Below, piece by piece: positions 8,135-16,998 of a stretch of 64,000 bases of DNA. The DNA lies in NCBI RefSeq assembly GCF_900104815.1, contig NZ_FNTD01000004.1, forward strand, positions 7,563,001 through 7,627,000, in the 5' to 3' direction. The notes under the pieces were generated by a model that was not told where the DNA came from, did not search any database, and saw only the letters and a list, made by a program, of their open reading frames with translations. Positions within the stretch are counted from its first letter, which is position 1. Each line of letters starts with the position of its first letter. Both the position numbers and the translations under genes were made by a program. This stretch comes from Streptomyces misionensis. GTDB taxonomy: Bacteria; Actinomycetota; Actinomycetes; Streptomycetales; Streptomycetaceae.

Positions 8135-9313
8135 ATGACCAGCTCCCCGCACGACACCGCCGGAGAACCGAACCCGCTGCGCGCCCTCGGCCTGGAGCGG
8201 CTGCGCCGTCGTACGAGCATGAAGTGGCGCACCTACCCCGAGGACGTGCTCCCGCTGTGGGTGGCCGAGATGGACGTCCCGCTCGCCCCGCCCGTCGTCC
8301 GGGCGCTCACCGACGCGCTCGCCCTCGGCGACACCGGGTACCCGGCCGGCACCGCCTACGCCGAGGCCCTGGCCGGCTTCGCCGCCCGGCGCTGGGGCTG
8401 GGACGGGATCGCCGTGGAGCGCACGGCGATCGTTCCCGATGTGATGCTCGGCGTGGTCGAGATGCTCAGGCTGGTCACCGGGCCGGGCGATCCGGTGATC
8501 GTCAACCCGCCGGTGTACCCGCCGTTCTTCCTGTTCGCGACCCATATGGACCGGCGGGTGGTGGAGGTCCCGCTCGGTGCGGACCTGCGGCTCGACCTGG
8601 CCGCGCTGGAGGAGGCGTTCGCACGGGCCACGGCGGGCGGCGGCCGCGCCGCGTACCTGCTGTGCAGCCCGCACAACCCCACCGGCACGGTGCACACCGC
8701 CGCCGAACTCGCGGCCGTCGCCGAACTCGCCGAACGCCACGGCGTACGGGTCGTCGCGGACGAGATCCACGCCCCGCTCGTCGCCCCCGGCGTCACCTTC
8801 GTGCCCTACCTCGGCGTACCCGGCGCCGACCGGGGCCTGTCCCTGATGTCGGCCTCCAAGGGCTGGAACCTCCCCGGCCTCAAGGCCGCCCTCGCCCTGG
8901 CCGGCCCCGGCGCCGCCGCCGAACTGGCCCGCATGCCCGAGGAGGTGGGCCACGGTGCCAGCCATCTCGGCATCATCGCCCACACCACCGCCCTGCGCGA
9001 GGCCACCGACTGGCTCGACGCCCTCCTCGCCGGGATCAGCGACAACCGGCGCCTGCTCGCCGACCTGCTGGCCGAGCACCTGCCGGACATCCGCGTCCAT
9101 CCCGCCGAGGCCACCTATCTGGCCTGGCTCGACTGCCGCGCGCTCGGCCTCGGCGACGACCCGGCCCAGATCTTCCTGGACCGCGGCCGGATCGCCCTCA
9201 CCGCCGGCCCGCCGTTCGGCACCGGCGGCGCGGGCCACGTCCGCCTCAACCTCGCGACCTCGCCCGAGATCCTCACCGAGGCGGTACGGCGGATGGCGGC
9301 CGCGGTGAAGTGA
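8135..9313 (+). CDS. PLP-dependent aminotransferase class I/II, MalY/PatB-type C-S lyase
   Basis: A 392-residue fold-type I PLP enzyme. The PatB/MalY signature features are [13 protein letters not shown] near the N-terminus, the [11 protein letters not shown] loop, the ADEIHAPL aspartate that holds the PLP pyridine nitrogen, and [12 protein letters not shown] containing the Schiff-base lysine. Members cleave cystathionine or cysteine conjugates (beta C-S lyase). It diverges from the DUF574 methyltransferase and lies 45 bp before a small flavin-type protein in the same direction. No methionine genes are nearby, so the physiological substrate is uncertain. Confidence 0.88.
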   Translation: MTSSPHDTAGEPNPLRALGLERLRRRTSMKWRTYPEDVLPLWVAEMDVPLAPPVVRALTDALALGDTGYPAGTAYAEALAGFAARRWGWDGIAVERTAIVPDVMLGVVEMLRLVTGPGDPVIVNPPVYPPFFLFATHMDRRVVEVPLGADLRLDLAALEEAFARATAGGGRAAYLLCSPHNPTGTVHTAAELAAVAELAERHGVRVVADEIHAPLVAPGVTFVPYLGVPGADRGLSLMSASKGWNLPGLKAALALAGPGAAAELARMPEEVGHGASHLGIIAHTTALREATDWLDALLAGISDNRRLLADLLAEHLPDIRVHPAEATYLAWLDCRALGLGDDPAQIFLDRGRIALTAGPPFGTGGAGHVRLNLATSPEILTEAVRRMAAAVK

Positions 9314-9358
9314 CCCACCTGCGGCGGGCCCCGTCCGGCGCGGCCTAGACTCCCCGCC

Positions 9359-9748
9359 ATGGACGACGACGCGCTGCCGGCCCGACTCGGTGCCGGCAAG
9401 TACCTGCTGCTCACCAGCTACCGCGGGAACGGCACCCCGGTCGCCACCCCGGTGTGGGTGGTGCGCGACGGGGACGGGCTCGGCGTCTGGACGGCCGCCG
9501 ACAGTCACAAGGTCAAGCGGATCCGGCGCCGCGCCGACGTCCTGGTCGGCCCCTGCGACCTGCGCGGCAATCCCACCGGCGACCAGGTGGCGGCCACCGC
9601 CGAGATCACCGACCCGGCCACCACCGCCCGCTACCGCGCCCTGATCGCCCGCAAGTACGGCCTCGTCGGCCGTCTCATCCTGCTGGGCAGCCGCCTGCGC
9701 CGCGGTTCGGACGGCACGGTCGGCATTCGAGTGACCTTCGGGGACTGA
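9359..9748 (+). CDS. PPOX-class F420/flavin-dependent split-barrel protein
   Basis: A 129-residue split beta-barrel protein of the pyridoxamine-phosphate-oxidase-like (PPOX) class. Recognisable stretches are YLLLTSYRGNGTPVATPVW at the start, LGVWTAADSHKVKRIRR, and VLVGPCDLRGNP. The small size and the TPVW motif fit the actinobacterial F420-dependent or flavin-binding Rv-type proteins rather than PdxH. It may be co-transcribed with the PatB-type lyase upstream. A strong hairpin follows it, shared with the convergent hydrolase gene. Confidence 0.8.
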   Translation: MDDDALPARLGAGKYLLLTSYRGNGTPVATPVWVVRDGDGLGVWTAADSHKVKRIRRRADVLVGPCDLRGNPTGDQVAATAEITDPATTARYRALIARKYGLVGRLILLGSRLRRGSDGTVGIRVTFGD

Positions 9749-9755
9749 CCGTCCG

Positions 9756-9804
9756 CCCGCCGGGCAGCGCGCCCGAACGCGAATTCGGCGTCCTGCCCGG
9801 CGGG
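9756..9804. terminator. Bidirectional terminator between PPOX protein and secreted hydrolase
   Basis: A perfect 12-bp inverted repeat, CCCGCCGGGCAG (9756-9767) and CTGCCCGGCGGG (9793-9804), fills the 70-bp gap between the convergent stop codons. Confidence 0.7.
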
Positions 9805-9818
9805 GTGACGGTTCCGTA

Positions 9819-12602
9819 CTACGGCCGGAGGCCGGCGGGTCCGTCCAGGACCGTGCCGGAGAAGGACAGGCCGTCGGGCAGCGGCTCGCTGGTCATGTCG
9901 TCGAGCCGGCGGAAGGTCACCGACTCCGCGGGTTCCGCGACCTTGTCCTTGACGGTGGGCAGGGTGATGTCCGTGCTGGTCCGGCCCGGCGGGACGTCCA
10001 CCCAGAGGTAGAGGCCGTTCACCTTGGACAGCGGGCGCTCCGGGTCGGGGGACTGGCCGGTGGTGTCGCGCAGCCAGGCGGCCGAGACGTCCTTGGTGGA
10101 AAGTTCGGCGCCGGAGGCGGGCCGGACGACGCCGAAGACGGCGCCCATGTCCACGTCGACCGGCTCGGACAGGGAGAGCCGCCACCGCAGCGGCTGGCCC
10201 TCCGTGACCCGGTCGGCGAGCGGGGTCACGGTCATGGTGGGGGCGGGATCGTCGTCGTGCACGGTGATCCCGCCCTGGTAGGAGCCGACGACGGCGCCGC
10301 GCACCGCCTTGACCAGGACGTCGTACGACCGGTCCGGGCCGTAGCGGGTGTCGCCCTTCACCTCGACCGGCACGTCGATGTCATGGCCGCCCGGGTGCAC
10401 GGTGACCAGTTGGTCCTTGGCCTGACCGGTGGCCGGGTCCAGGACGTAGACGCGGACCTGACCGCTGCCGTGGCCCGACACCCGCACCGGGACGTGATAG
10501 GTGCGCACGCCCGAGTCGCCCTCGTCGACCGTCTCACGGCCGAGGTCCACGCGGGGCAGGGCCGCCGCGCGGGCCTCGGGCGTCCCCGGGCGCCAGCCCC
10601 AGGCGTCCATCAGCCAGGCCCGGCCGGACGGCGAACGCGAGGTCAGCTCCATGGACTTGACGGCCCCGAGGTCGAGGCCCGCGCGGGTGGCCGCCGTCAG
10701 CGGTACGCGGATCTCGCGGGCCCAGTAGGAGGCGGTCCGCTCGCTGCCGGGCAGTCCGTCGGCGCGGACCCGGCCCAGCGTCGCCCGGTGGCCGCTGGTG
10801 TCGGTGAGGGTCACGTCCAGTCGCGTGCCACGGGAGTTGGGCGGCACGAACAGCCGCAGCGCCAGCTCCTTGGCGCCGGACAGCGACAGCGTCCGGCCGG
10901 GCGCCAGCCGGGTGCGGGCGCCCTCGTGCGTCCAGCGCAGCGCGACCGCGCGCCGGCCGGTCTCCCGGCCGGTGACCCACTGCGCGAAGTGTGGCGAGTA
11001 CCCCTTGGCGTCCTCGCCCAGACAGGCCTTGGCCGGGTTCGGGTCGACGGCGTCGCACAGCCGGCCACCGGTCACCGACACCTTGCCGTCCGGCAGCAAC
11101 CCGCCGCCGCGGCGGGCCCCCACGGCGTGGCTGAGGACCCGCGCCGGGTCGGCGGACGGCGCCCGCTTGCCGGAGCCGTCCAGCAGCGGCCGCACCCGGT
11201 CGTCCCCGGCCAGGAACAGCCGCGCGGCGGCCGCGATGTACGTGGCTCCGGCCCGGTGCTGCTGGTCGGCGGTGAGCCGGGTCGCGGCGTGCGCGCCGCA
11301 CACCGGGTCGGGCCGGTCCGGATCGTCGTAGAAGTCGTCCTCGGAGGGCGCCGCGGAGGTGCCCGGGGTCCACTCGGAGTTGAAGAAGTTGTGGTCGGCG
11401 CCGACGACGTACACGGCACTGTGCAGCGCGGTTCCGGTGCTGACCGCGCGCGTCCCGTCGACGTACACCTCGCCCTGGAGATCGGAGACGTCGCCGTCGC
11501 AGCCGGGCAGGACCGTCACCGAGGGCACGTCGGGCACGGGGTTCTGGCCGAAGACGGTGGGGCCGATGAGCACCGTGCCGCGGATGGTCCAGTCCACCGG
11601 GCCGTGGTAGCCGTCCTGGTCGGCGGGCGGCGGGTAAAGGCTGTCCAGGGCCGCCCGGTTGACGCCCTCGCCGCCCCGGGAGTGCCCGACGAGGAGTACG
11701 CGGGACAGGTCGGCGCGGGGCGCGTCACGGACGATCGCCGGTGCCGACGCGGGATGCCTGGCCCACTGCGCCCACTGGCCCAGATGGAGCCGGATGAGGG
11801 AGGAGCGGGCCTGGGCGCCGCCGTCCTCGGCCGACTCGTCGTCCTGGCCGTTGATGCCGTTGGCCGCGATCGACACCGTCATATAGCCCTGCGAGGCCAG
11901 GAGTCGCTGGTCGCGCAGATAGCCGCGGTGGCTCGGCACCGGCTGGTGGCCGGACTTGCAGGGCCAGTCGGCGGATATCTCGTCGCCCCGGTAGCAGGTG
12001 TAGTGCCGGCCGTGCAGGAAGAGCGCGAGCGGCCGCTCGCCCCGGGCGCCGACGGGGGCGACGACCACCGCGCGCATCTCCACCGGTGCCTTGAAGCCGG
12101 GCAGCCGGACCGGCTTCAGGCTGTACTCGCCGGTCCTGGTGCGGTACGTGCCCGGCTTGCCCGGGTCCACGCCGTTCGCGGGCAGCTTCGGCGGTGGCGT
12201 GACCGTCGGTGAGGAGGCCGCCCCGGTCGCCCGGACGTCCAACCGGTGCCCGCCGGACCAGACTTCGAGTGAGCGCAGCTCGGCCGGCCGCCGTCCGTCC
12301 AGCGGCAGCCGGAAGGTGCGACCGTCGGCGCTGGGCTCAGGCACCCCCAACAGCCGGTTCCCCGACCGGAATTCCACCCGCGCGTCACCCATCGGCACCG
12401 GCCGGCCTGCCTGCCACTCCAGCCGGGGCGCCGGGCCCCCGCCGGTCAGCCGCCAGCCCGGTGGCAGCGCCTCGCCGCCCACGGAGGCCGACGGCCCCGC
12501 GACCGACGGCGGTTGACTGCGGGCGGCGGCCACCCCTGGAGACGCTCCCGCCACCGCGCATAACGCGGCGGCGGTGACCCATATGCGCCGGGCACGGACC
12601 AC
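9819..12602 (-). CDS. Large secreted alpha/beta-hydrolase with C-terminal Calx-beta-like repeats
   Basis: A 927-residue protein with a Sec signal peptide (arginine-rich start, hydrophobic core, cleavage near VAAA at about residue 27). The hydrolase region has LALFLHGRHYTCYRG (oxyanion strand) at about 192-206 and the nucleophile elbow GHSRGGEG at 306-313 (Ser308). A later GADHNFFNSEW carries a likely catalytic histidine. The C-terminal third resembles tandem beta-sandwich, Calx-beta-like units (VDEGDSGVRTYHVPVRV and TVTPLADRVTEGQPLRW). The GTG at 12602 has GAGGAGGA just upstream, better than the upstream in-frame starts. It is probably an extracellular esterase or lipase-like enzyme; substrate unknown. 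Confidence 0.8.
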   Translation of the reverse strand: MVRARRIWVTAAALCAVAGASPGVAAARSQPPSVAGPSASVGGEALPPGWRLTGGGPAPRLEWQAGRPVPMGDARVEFRSGNRLLGVPEPSADGRTFRLPLDGRRPAELRSLEVWSGGHRLDVRATGAASSPTVTPPPKLPANGVDPGKPGTYRTRTGEYSLKPVRLPGFKAPVEMRAVVVAPVGARGERPLALFLHGRHYTCYRGDEISADWPCKSGHQPVPSHRGYLRDQRLLASQGYMTVSIAANGINGQDDESAEDGGAQARSSLIRLHLGQWAQWARHPASAPAIVRDAPRADLSRVLLVGHSRGGEGVNRAALDSLYPPPADQDGYHGPVDWTIRGTVLIGPTVFGQNPVPDVPSVTVLPGCDGDVSDLQGEVYVDGTRAVSTGTALHSAVYVVGADHNFFNSEWTPGTSAAPSEDDFYDDPDRPDPVCGAHAATRLTADQQHRAGATYIAAAARLFLAGDDRVRPLLDGSGKRAPSADPARVLSHAVGARRGGGLLPDGKVSVTGGRLCDAVDPNPAKACLGEDAKGYSPHFAQWVTGRETGRRAVALRWTHEGARTRLAPGRTLSLSGAKELALRLFVPPNSRGTRLDVTLTDTSGHRATLGRVRADGLPGSERTASYWAREIRVPLTAATRAGLDLGAVKSMELTSRSPSGRAWLMDAWGWRPGTPEARAAALPRVDLGRETVDEGDSGVRTYHVPVRVSGHGSGQVRVYVLDPATGQAKDQLVTVHPGGHDIDVPVEVKGDTRYGPDRSYDVLVKAVRGAVVGSYQGGITVHDDDPAPTMTVTPLADRVTEGQPLRWRLSLSEPVDVDMGAVFGVVRPASGAELSTKDVSAAWLRDTTGQSPDPERPLSKVNGLYLWVDVPPGRTSTDITLPTVKDKVAEPAESVTFRRLDDMTSEPLPDGLSFSGTVLDGPAGLRP

Positions 12603-12771
12603 TGTTCCTCCTCGACCCCAGACCTCGGGCGCCCCGGCCGTCCCGGGAGCCCCTCGTTCCCGGAGGACGGAACGCGGTGGCTGTGGGTTGCCTGTGAAAG
12701 AGCGGCAACGGATCACAGGTGCGGCTGAGGTACGGGCCGATCGGGGGAGGGGAGGCAGGGGTGCGCGGCCG

Positions 12772-13188
12772 TCAGGTCCAGGCCCGGTACGGCTCGTCCA
12801 GCAGCTGGAAGACCGGCTCGCCGCGTACCGGGTCCTTGGCGGTGGACAGCCGGACCCGGTCGCCGCTGTGGATGCCGACCGGCGGACCCATCACCCGGCC
12901 CCGCACGACGAACCCCTCGGCCATCTCGATCAGCGACACATTGCGCGCCGCGGGGGTGTTGCGGTGCACGACGGTGGAGTGGCGGACGGTGCCGACGCCC
13001 TCGCTGCGCTCGGTGCGCAGCTCGCTGCCCCGGCACACCGGACACAGCAGCCGGTGGAACATCGCGGTGCCGCACCAGGTGCAGCGTTGGAAGAGGAGGG
13101 CGTCCTTGGGGGCTGCGGCGACGGGATCGAGAACACCCGCCGCGGAGCCGGCCACCACGGACGGGGCGCTCGCTGAGTGGTGGAACAT
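12772..13188 (-). CDS. Zn-ribbon OB-fold protein (DUF35/ChsH2-like)
   Basis: A 138-residue protein with a four-cysteine rubredoxin-like zinc ribbon (CTWCG and CPVC, 11 residues apart) followed by an OB-fold (GTVRHSTVVHR, VRGRVMGPP, VFQLLDEP). DUF35 proteins partner acyl-CoA hydratases, thiolases or lipid-transfer proteins in CoA-linked metabolism, but none lies next to it here. The ATG at 13188 has AGGGAG about nine bases upstream. It is 167 bp downstream of a TetR gene in the same direction, and the gap holds a copy of the motif found upstream of that TetR gene, so it is a probable target of it. Confidence 0.8.
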   Translation of the reverse strand: MFHHSASAPSVVAGSAAGVLDPVAAAPKDALLFQRCTWCGTAMFHRLLCPVCRGSELRTERSEGVGTVRHSTVVHRNTPAARNVSLIEMAEGFVVRGRVMGPPVGIHSGDRVRLSTAKDPVRGEPVFQLLDEPYRAWT

Positions 13189-13284
13189 CCTGGTCAACTC
13201 CCTGCGCTCGGCCGGAATCCCGCGTGCAGGTCCCGTTGCACGCGTGTGCCGGCGGCCCGGCCGCCGTGCACGCCCGCTAGCGTA

Positions 13285-13316
13285 TGGCACTCAGTGTCAC
13301 TCGTAAAGGCACTCGG
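13285..13316 (-). promoter_or_regulatory. TetR-type operator candidate upstream of the OB-fold gene
   Basis: TGGCACTCAGTG at 13285-13296 is identical to the 12-mer in front of the TetR gene. GCACTCAGTG contains a near-palindrome around a central base, and a second partial copy, GGCACTCGG, follows at 13309-13317. Confidence 0.55.
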
Positions 13317-13355
13317 TACCCCGAAAGGAGAATCGCGGATCCGCCCGCGCGGCCG

Positions 13356-14108
13356 TCAGGTGCGGTCCAGCACCGCCTCCAGTTCCTGCACCACCCGCCA
13401 CAGCGGGGCGTCGCGGCGGGTGACGAGGACCAGCACGTCGTCGGCCGGGGAGGCGGTCCGCCCGTCGTTCGACGGGGTGACGCGCGCGGCGGGTCCGGCC
13501 GGCCCCGTGTCCCGTGGGCGCGCGAACTCCCGCTGCACGTACCCCAGCGCGTGGTCCACGGCCGCGCCCGCGTCGCCCTGTCCGTCCGACCGCAGCCAGG
13601 AGCGCAGCGCGTTGTTGTGCGCGGCGACCACCGCGGCCGCGATCACATCGGCCCGCAGCGTCCCGTCCGGGCGCCCGGCGAACCGGCCGCGCAGATACCG
13701 GGCCAGCGCGCGCTCGTAGCGCCAGACCACCGACAGCTCGTACGCCCGCAGGCCCGGCACCTTCCGGGTGAGCCGGTAGCGCTGCACGGAGAAGGCCGGG
13801 TTCTCCGCGTACATCCGGAGCACCAGCCGGGCCGCGTCGCACGCCCGGCGCACCGGCTCGTGCTCCGGGCCGCTCGCGGCGAGGAAGGCGGTCATGTCGG
13901 CCAGGCAGCGCTCGTGGTCGGGGAAGACCACGTCCTCCTTGGAGGGGAAGTACCGGAAGAAGGAACGCCGGCCGACCCCGGCCAGGGCGACGATGTCGTC
14001 CACCGTGGTCTGCTCGTAGCCGCGTTCCAGGAAGAGCCGGAAGGCCGCCGCGACCAAGGCGTCCCGCATCGGCGGTTTGGCGTCGGGCGCCGTGCTGCTG
14101 GAGCTCAT
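13356..14108 (-). CDS. TetR-family transcriptional regulator
   Basis: A 250-residue TetR-type repressor. The DNA-binding domain is clear: ALVAAAFRLFLERGYEQTTV, DDIVALAGVGRRSFFRYF and PSKEDVVFPD. The helical C-terminal ligand domain ends in a proline-rich tail. The ATG at 14108 has no ribosome site, so the mRNA may be leaderless. Identical 12-base elements lie in front of this gene and in front of the OB-fold gene downstream, which suggests autoregulation plus control of that gene. The ligand is unknown; OB-fold partners suggest an acyl-CoA-type molecule, which is only inference. Confidence 0.87.
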   Translation of the reverse strand: MSSSSTAPDAKPPMRDALVAAAFRLFLERGYEQTTVDDIVALAGVGRRSFFRYFPSKEDVVFPDHERCLADMTAFLAASGPEHEPVRRACDAARLVLRMYAENPAFSVQRYRLTRKVPGLRAYELSVVWRYERALARYLRGRFAGRPDGTLRADVIAAAVVAAHNNALRSWLRSDGQGDAGAAVDHALGYVQREFARPRDTGPAGPAARVTPSNDGRTASPADDVLVLVTRRDAPLWRVVQELEAVLDRT

Positions 14109-14139
14109 GGCGGGAACGTAGCATTCGGGCCGGAATTTT

Positions 14140-14184
14140 TGGCACTCAGTGCAGTCACTGTGAAGAAACGAGGGAACTGAGTGC
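14140..14184. promoter_or_regulatory. TetR-type operator candidate in the tetR promoter
   Basis: TGGCACTCAGTG (14140-14151) is followed by ACTGAGTGC (14176-14184), which is the reverse complement of GCACTCAGT. Two opposed copies therefore lie 32-76 bp upstream of the TetR start and also face the divergent regulator gene. Confidence 0.55.
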
Positions 14185-14213
14185 TGCCCGCGCTGTGCGT
14201 CCGAACACCGGAG

Positions 14214-14238
14214 CGATCGAATTGATTGCACTCGATCG
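14214..14238 (+). promoter_or_regulatory. Operator candidate upstream of the DeoR/LacI hybrid regulator
   Basis: CGATCGA (14214-14220) and TCGATCG (14232-14238) form a perfect 7-bp inverted repeat around 11 bases, 54 bp upstream of the regulator start, a position suited to autoregulation. Confidence 0.45.
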
Positions 14239-14291
14239 ATACGGCAGTGGGCGTAGAGTGAGCGCTTCGGATCTTCGCCCAGGGGGAGCCC

Positions 14292-15407
14292 ATGCGACCG
14301 CACGTCGACCAGCGCCACGAGCGGGTGCTCGAACTCGTCCGTGAGCGCGGCAGCCTCCGCGTGGCCGAACTGGCGGCGGAACTCGGCGTCTCCGCCGTCA
14401 CCTTGCGGCGCGACGTCGAGACCCTGGCCGCCGGAGGCCGGCTGCGGCGGCTGCACGGCGCGGTGGTCTGGCCGGGCGATCACGCCGACGGCACCGCCCC
14501 GGCCTCCCGCGGCCGGCCGACCGAGCGGGCCGAGGGCGCGGTGATCGGCATGATCGTGCCGACCACCGTCTCCATCTTCACCGACATCGTCGCCGGCGCC
14601 CGCGAGGCCGTCGCCGCCCACGGCGGCCGCCTGGTGCTCGGGGTGTCCGGCTACGTCGACACCGAGGACTCGGTCCAGGCGGAACACCTGATCGCGGGCG
14701 GCGCCCAGGGGCTGCTGGTGGCGCCCAGCTGGTTCGGCGGCGTCCCCGCGGACGGGCAGGAGAAGTGGCTCACCGAGTGCGGAGTGCCCGTCGTCCTGGT
14801 CGAGCGCTCCGCCCCGCCCGGCAACCCCGCGGCCGACCTCGACCGGGTGCGCACCGACCGCGCCCACGGCGCCGCCGTCGCCGTCGGCCACTTCGCCGGC
14901 CTGGGCCACCGCCGGATCACCGCCGTTCTCCAGGAAGGCCCGCACGCCGCGCAGATCAGCGCCGGGTTCCAGGCCGCCGTCCGCGCCCGCGGCCTGGAGG
15001 TCCACCAGGGCGCCCCGACCGTGCGCGCGCACGGCGACTACGACACCAGCGTGGACTACCTGGTCGAGGCGGTCCGCGCCCACGGGGTCAGCGCCGCCCT
15101 GGTGCACAGCGACGAGGACGCCATCGTGCTCGTGCCCCGCCTCCAGGCGCACGGCGTGCGCGTGCCCGACGACCTCGCCCTCATCACCTACGACGACCAG
15201 GTCGCCGCGCTCGCCGACGTGCCGCTCACCGCCGTCGCCCCGCCCAAGCGCTCGGTCGGCGAACACGCCACCGGCATCCTGCTGCGCCGCATCGCCGAGC
15301 GCGCCGGCCGGCAGCTCCCGGGCCCGCGCCAACACCTCGACCTGCTGCCGGAGTTGCGCGTCCGCGCCTCCTGCGGTGCCCGGAGCGCGGCCGCCGACGC
15401 GTCCTGA
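14292..15407 (+). CDS. DeoR-HTH / LacI-sensor hybrid transcriptional regulator
   Basis: A 371-residue regulator in which a DeoR-type winged helix (RHERVLELVRERG, LRVAELAAELGVSAVTLRRD, GGRLRRLHGAVV) is joined to a LacI-type sugar-binding domain. The latter begins at about residue 84 (VIGMIVPTTVSIFTDIVAGA) and ends in the LITYDDQVAALADVPLTAV and ELRVRASC motifs. This hybrid architecture is common in Streptomyces and normally senses a sugar. The gene is divergent from tetR and convergent with a CoA-transferase gene, neither an obvious sugar-metabolism target, so its regulon is probably elsewhere. The ATG follows AGGGGGAG. Confidence 0.88.
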   Translation: MRPHVDQRHERVLELVRERGSLRVAELAAELGVSAVTLRRDVETLAAGGRLRRLHGAVVWPGDHADGTAPASRGRPTERAEGAVIGMIVPTTVSIFTDIVAGAREAVAAHGGRLVLGVSGYVDTEDSVQAEHLIAGGAQGLLVAPSWFGGVPADGQEKWLTECGVPVVLVERSAPPGNPAADLDRVRTDRAHGAAVAVGHFAGLGHRRITAVLQEGPHAAQISAGFQAAVRARGLEVHQGAPTVRAHGDYDTSVDYLVEAVRAHGVSAALVHSDEDAIVLVPRLQAHGVRVPDDLALITYDDQVAALADVPLTAVAPPKRSVGEHATGILLRRIAERAGRQLPGPRQHLDLLPELRVRASCGARSAAADAS

Positions 15408-15450
15408 GCGGCGGCACCGGACCGGTCCGTGTCCACGTGTCCGCGGGCGC

Positions 15451-16605
15451 TCAGGAGTCCAGCCAGTCGGTGATCTCGCCGGTGTGCTCGCCGAGACGGG
15501 GCGGCCGGCGGTCGTAACGGGCCGGGGTGCCGGACAGGTTGATCGGATTGGCGACGAGGTCCAGGGCGTCGCCGTCGCCGCCGGCCACCGGCACCCGGGG
15601 CGACAGACCGAGCCGCTCGGCGAGCGCGAACGCCTGGCCGAGGTCGTTGACCGGGCCGCAGGGGACACCGAGCGGAGTGAGGTGCCCGAACCATTCCTCC
15701 GCCGTGCGGGCCGTCAGCAACTCGCCGAGAATGCCGGCCAGTTCGCCCACATGGGCCACCCGGTCGGCGTTGCCGGCGAAGCGCGGGTCGCTGGCCAGCT
15801 CCGGCACGCCGAGGCCGCGGCAGAGCGCCGCGAACTGGCGGTCGTTGCCGACGGCGATCACCAGCGGCTGGTCCTTGGCCCGGAACACCTCGTACGGCGC
15901 GATGGACGGGTGCCGGTTGCCCAGGATGCCCGGCACCCGGCCGGCCAGGGTGTACCCGGCGGACTGGTTGACCAGGCTCGACAGCAGGGTGGAGAGCAGA
16001 TCGACCTCGATGCGCTGCCCCTCGCCGGTCGCGTCCCGGTGCCGCAGCGCGGCCAGCACACCGACCGCCGCGTGCAGCCCGGTGAGCACGTCCACCAGCG
16101 CCACTCCGGTCTTCACCGGCTCCCCGGGCGCCGGCCCGGTGACGCTCATCAGTCCGCCCACGGCCTGGATCAGCAGGTCGTACCCGGGCAGCGCGGCCCC
16201 CGGCCCGGAGCCGAAGCCGGTGATCGAGCAGTAGACGATCCCGGGGTTCTGGGCCCGCACGTCCGCGTAGCCGAGCCCGTACTTCCCCAGCGTCCCCGGC
16301 CGGAAGTTCTCGAACAGCACATCGGCGCGGCGCGCCAGTTCACCGGCGCGCCGCCGGTCGTCCGCGTCGCGCAGATCGAGCGCCACGGAGCGCTTGTTGC
16401 GGTTGACGGAGAGGAAGTAGGTGGCCTCGCCGTGCGCGTACGGAGGACCCCAGACGCGGGTGTCGTCGCCGCCCTCGGGATGCTCGACCTTGATGACGTC
16501 CGCGCCCAGGTCGGCCAGGAGCATGGTGGCGTACGGCGCGGCCAGCACGCGCCCGAAGTCGGCGACGAGGACGCCGCTCAACGGCAGCGGGACGGAAGCG
16601 GTCAC
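15451..16605 (-). CDS. CaiB/BaiF-family (class III) CoA-transferase
   Basis: A 384-residue class III CoA-transferase, which moves CoA between acyl acids through an aspartyl-CoA anhydride. Seen are the N-terminal LSGVLVADFGRVLAAPYATM, ADVIKVEHPEGGDDTR, the VNRNKRSVALDL and FENFRPGTL blocks, the SITGFGSGPGA stretch and the catalytic aspartate in PGYDLLIQAVGG. The GTG at 16605 has AGGAGG five bases upstream. No acyl-CoA dehydrogenase is adjacent, so the acid is unknown. It converges on the hybrid regulator and diverges across a 393-bp gap from the ATP-grasp gene. Confidence 0.9.
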   Translation of the reverse strand: MTASVPLPLSGVLVADFGRVLAAPYATMLLADLGADVIKVEHPEGGDDTRVWGPPYAHGEATYFLSVNRNKRSVALDLRDADDRRRAGELARRADVLFENFRPGTLGKYGLGYADVRAQNPGIVYCSITGFGSGPGAALPGYDLLIQAVGGLMSVTGPAPGEPVKTGVALVDVLTGLHAAVGVLAALRHRDATGEGQRIEVDLLSTLLSSLVNQSAGYTLAGRVPGILGNRHPSIAPYEVFRAKDQPLVIAVGNDRQFAALCRGLGVPELASDPRFAGNADRVAHVGELAGILGELLTARTAEEWFGHLTPLGVPCGPVNDLGQAFALAERLGLSPRVPVAGGDGDALDLVANPINLSGTPARYDRRPPRLGEHTGEITDWLDS

Positions 16606-16832
16606 GATGTCCTCCTGTCGGAGCCACGCGGGTACACGGTGGTGGTGCGGGACGAGAACTCGCGCGCGGCGCGGCCCTGTTCGCCCGGACCGTACGCGCT
16701 CCGACGGCCGCACGCCCTGGTCTCCCGGGCGCGGCGGCCGACCGAGGCCGACATTGTGCGGGCCGCCGGCCCCCGGACGCACTGGACGTGATGGCGCCCC
16801 GGTGGGGGGCCGGACACTCCGATCCGTCCATG

Positions 16833-16872
16833 GCGCGGGGCCCGGAGCGGTGCTAGGTTCCGGGCCCCGCGC
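16833..16872. promoter_or_regulatory. Perfect 13-bp inverted repeat in the 393-bp gap 16606-16998
   Basis: GCGCGGGGCCCGG (16833-16845) is complementary to CCGGGCCCCGCGC (16860-16872), with TAGGTT, a possible -10 hexamer, in the 14-base loop. It lies 126 bp upstream of the ATP-grasp gene. The rest of the gap (16606-16998) holds no gene I can support and should contain the two divergent promoters. Confidence 0.45.
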
Positions 16873-16998
16873 GCCCCCAGGTCTCCGGCAGGGCACCGCC
16901 GCAGAGCGCCGGGCCCCGGCCGGTCGAAGCCGATCATGCGGGCGTAACCTTTCTGCGCCTACCGGCACCAGCACCCGACCACGCCCGAGGAGACCCGT

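Noticed and set aside
10257..12212. A long plus-strand open frame antisense to the secreted hydrolase
   Set aside because: The composition is shadow-like, with no domains; the minus-strand hydrolase has a signal peptide and a GHSRGG motif.
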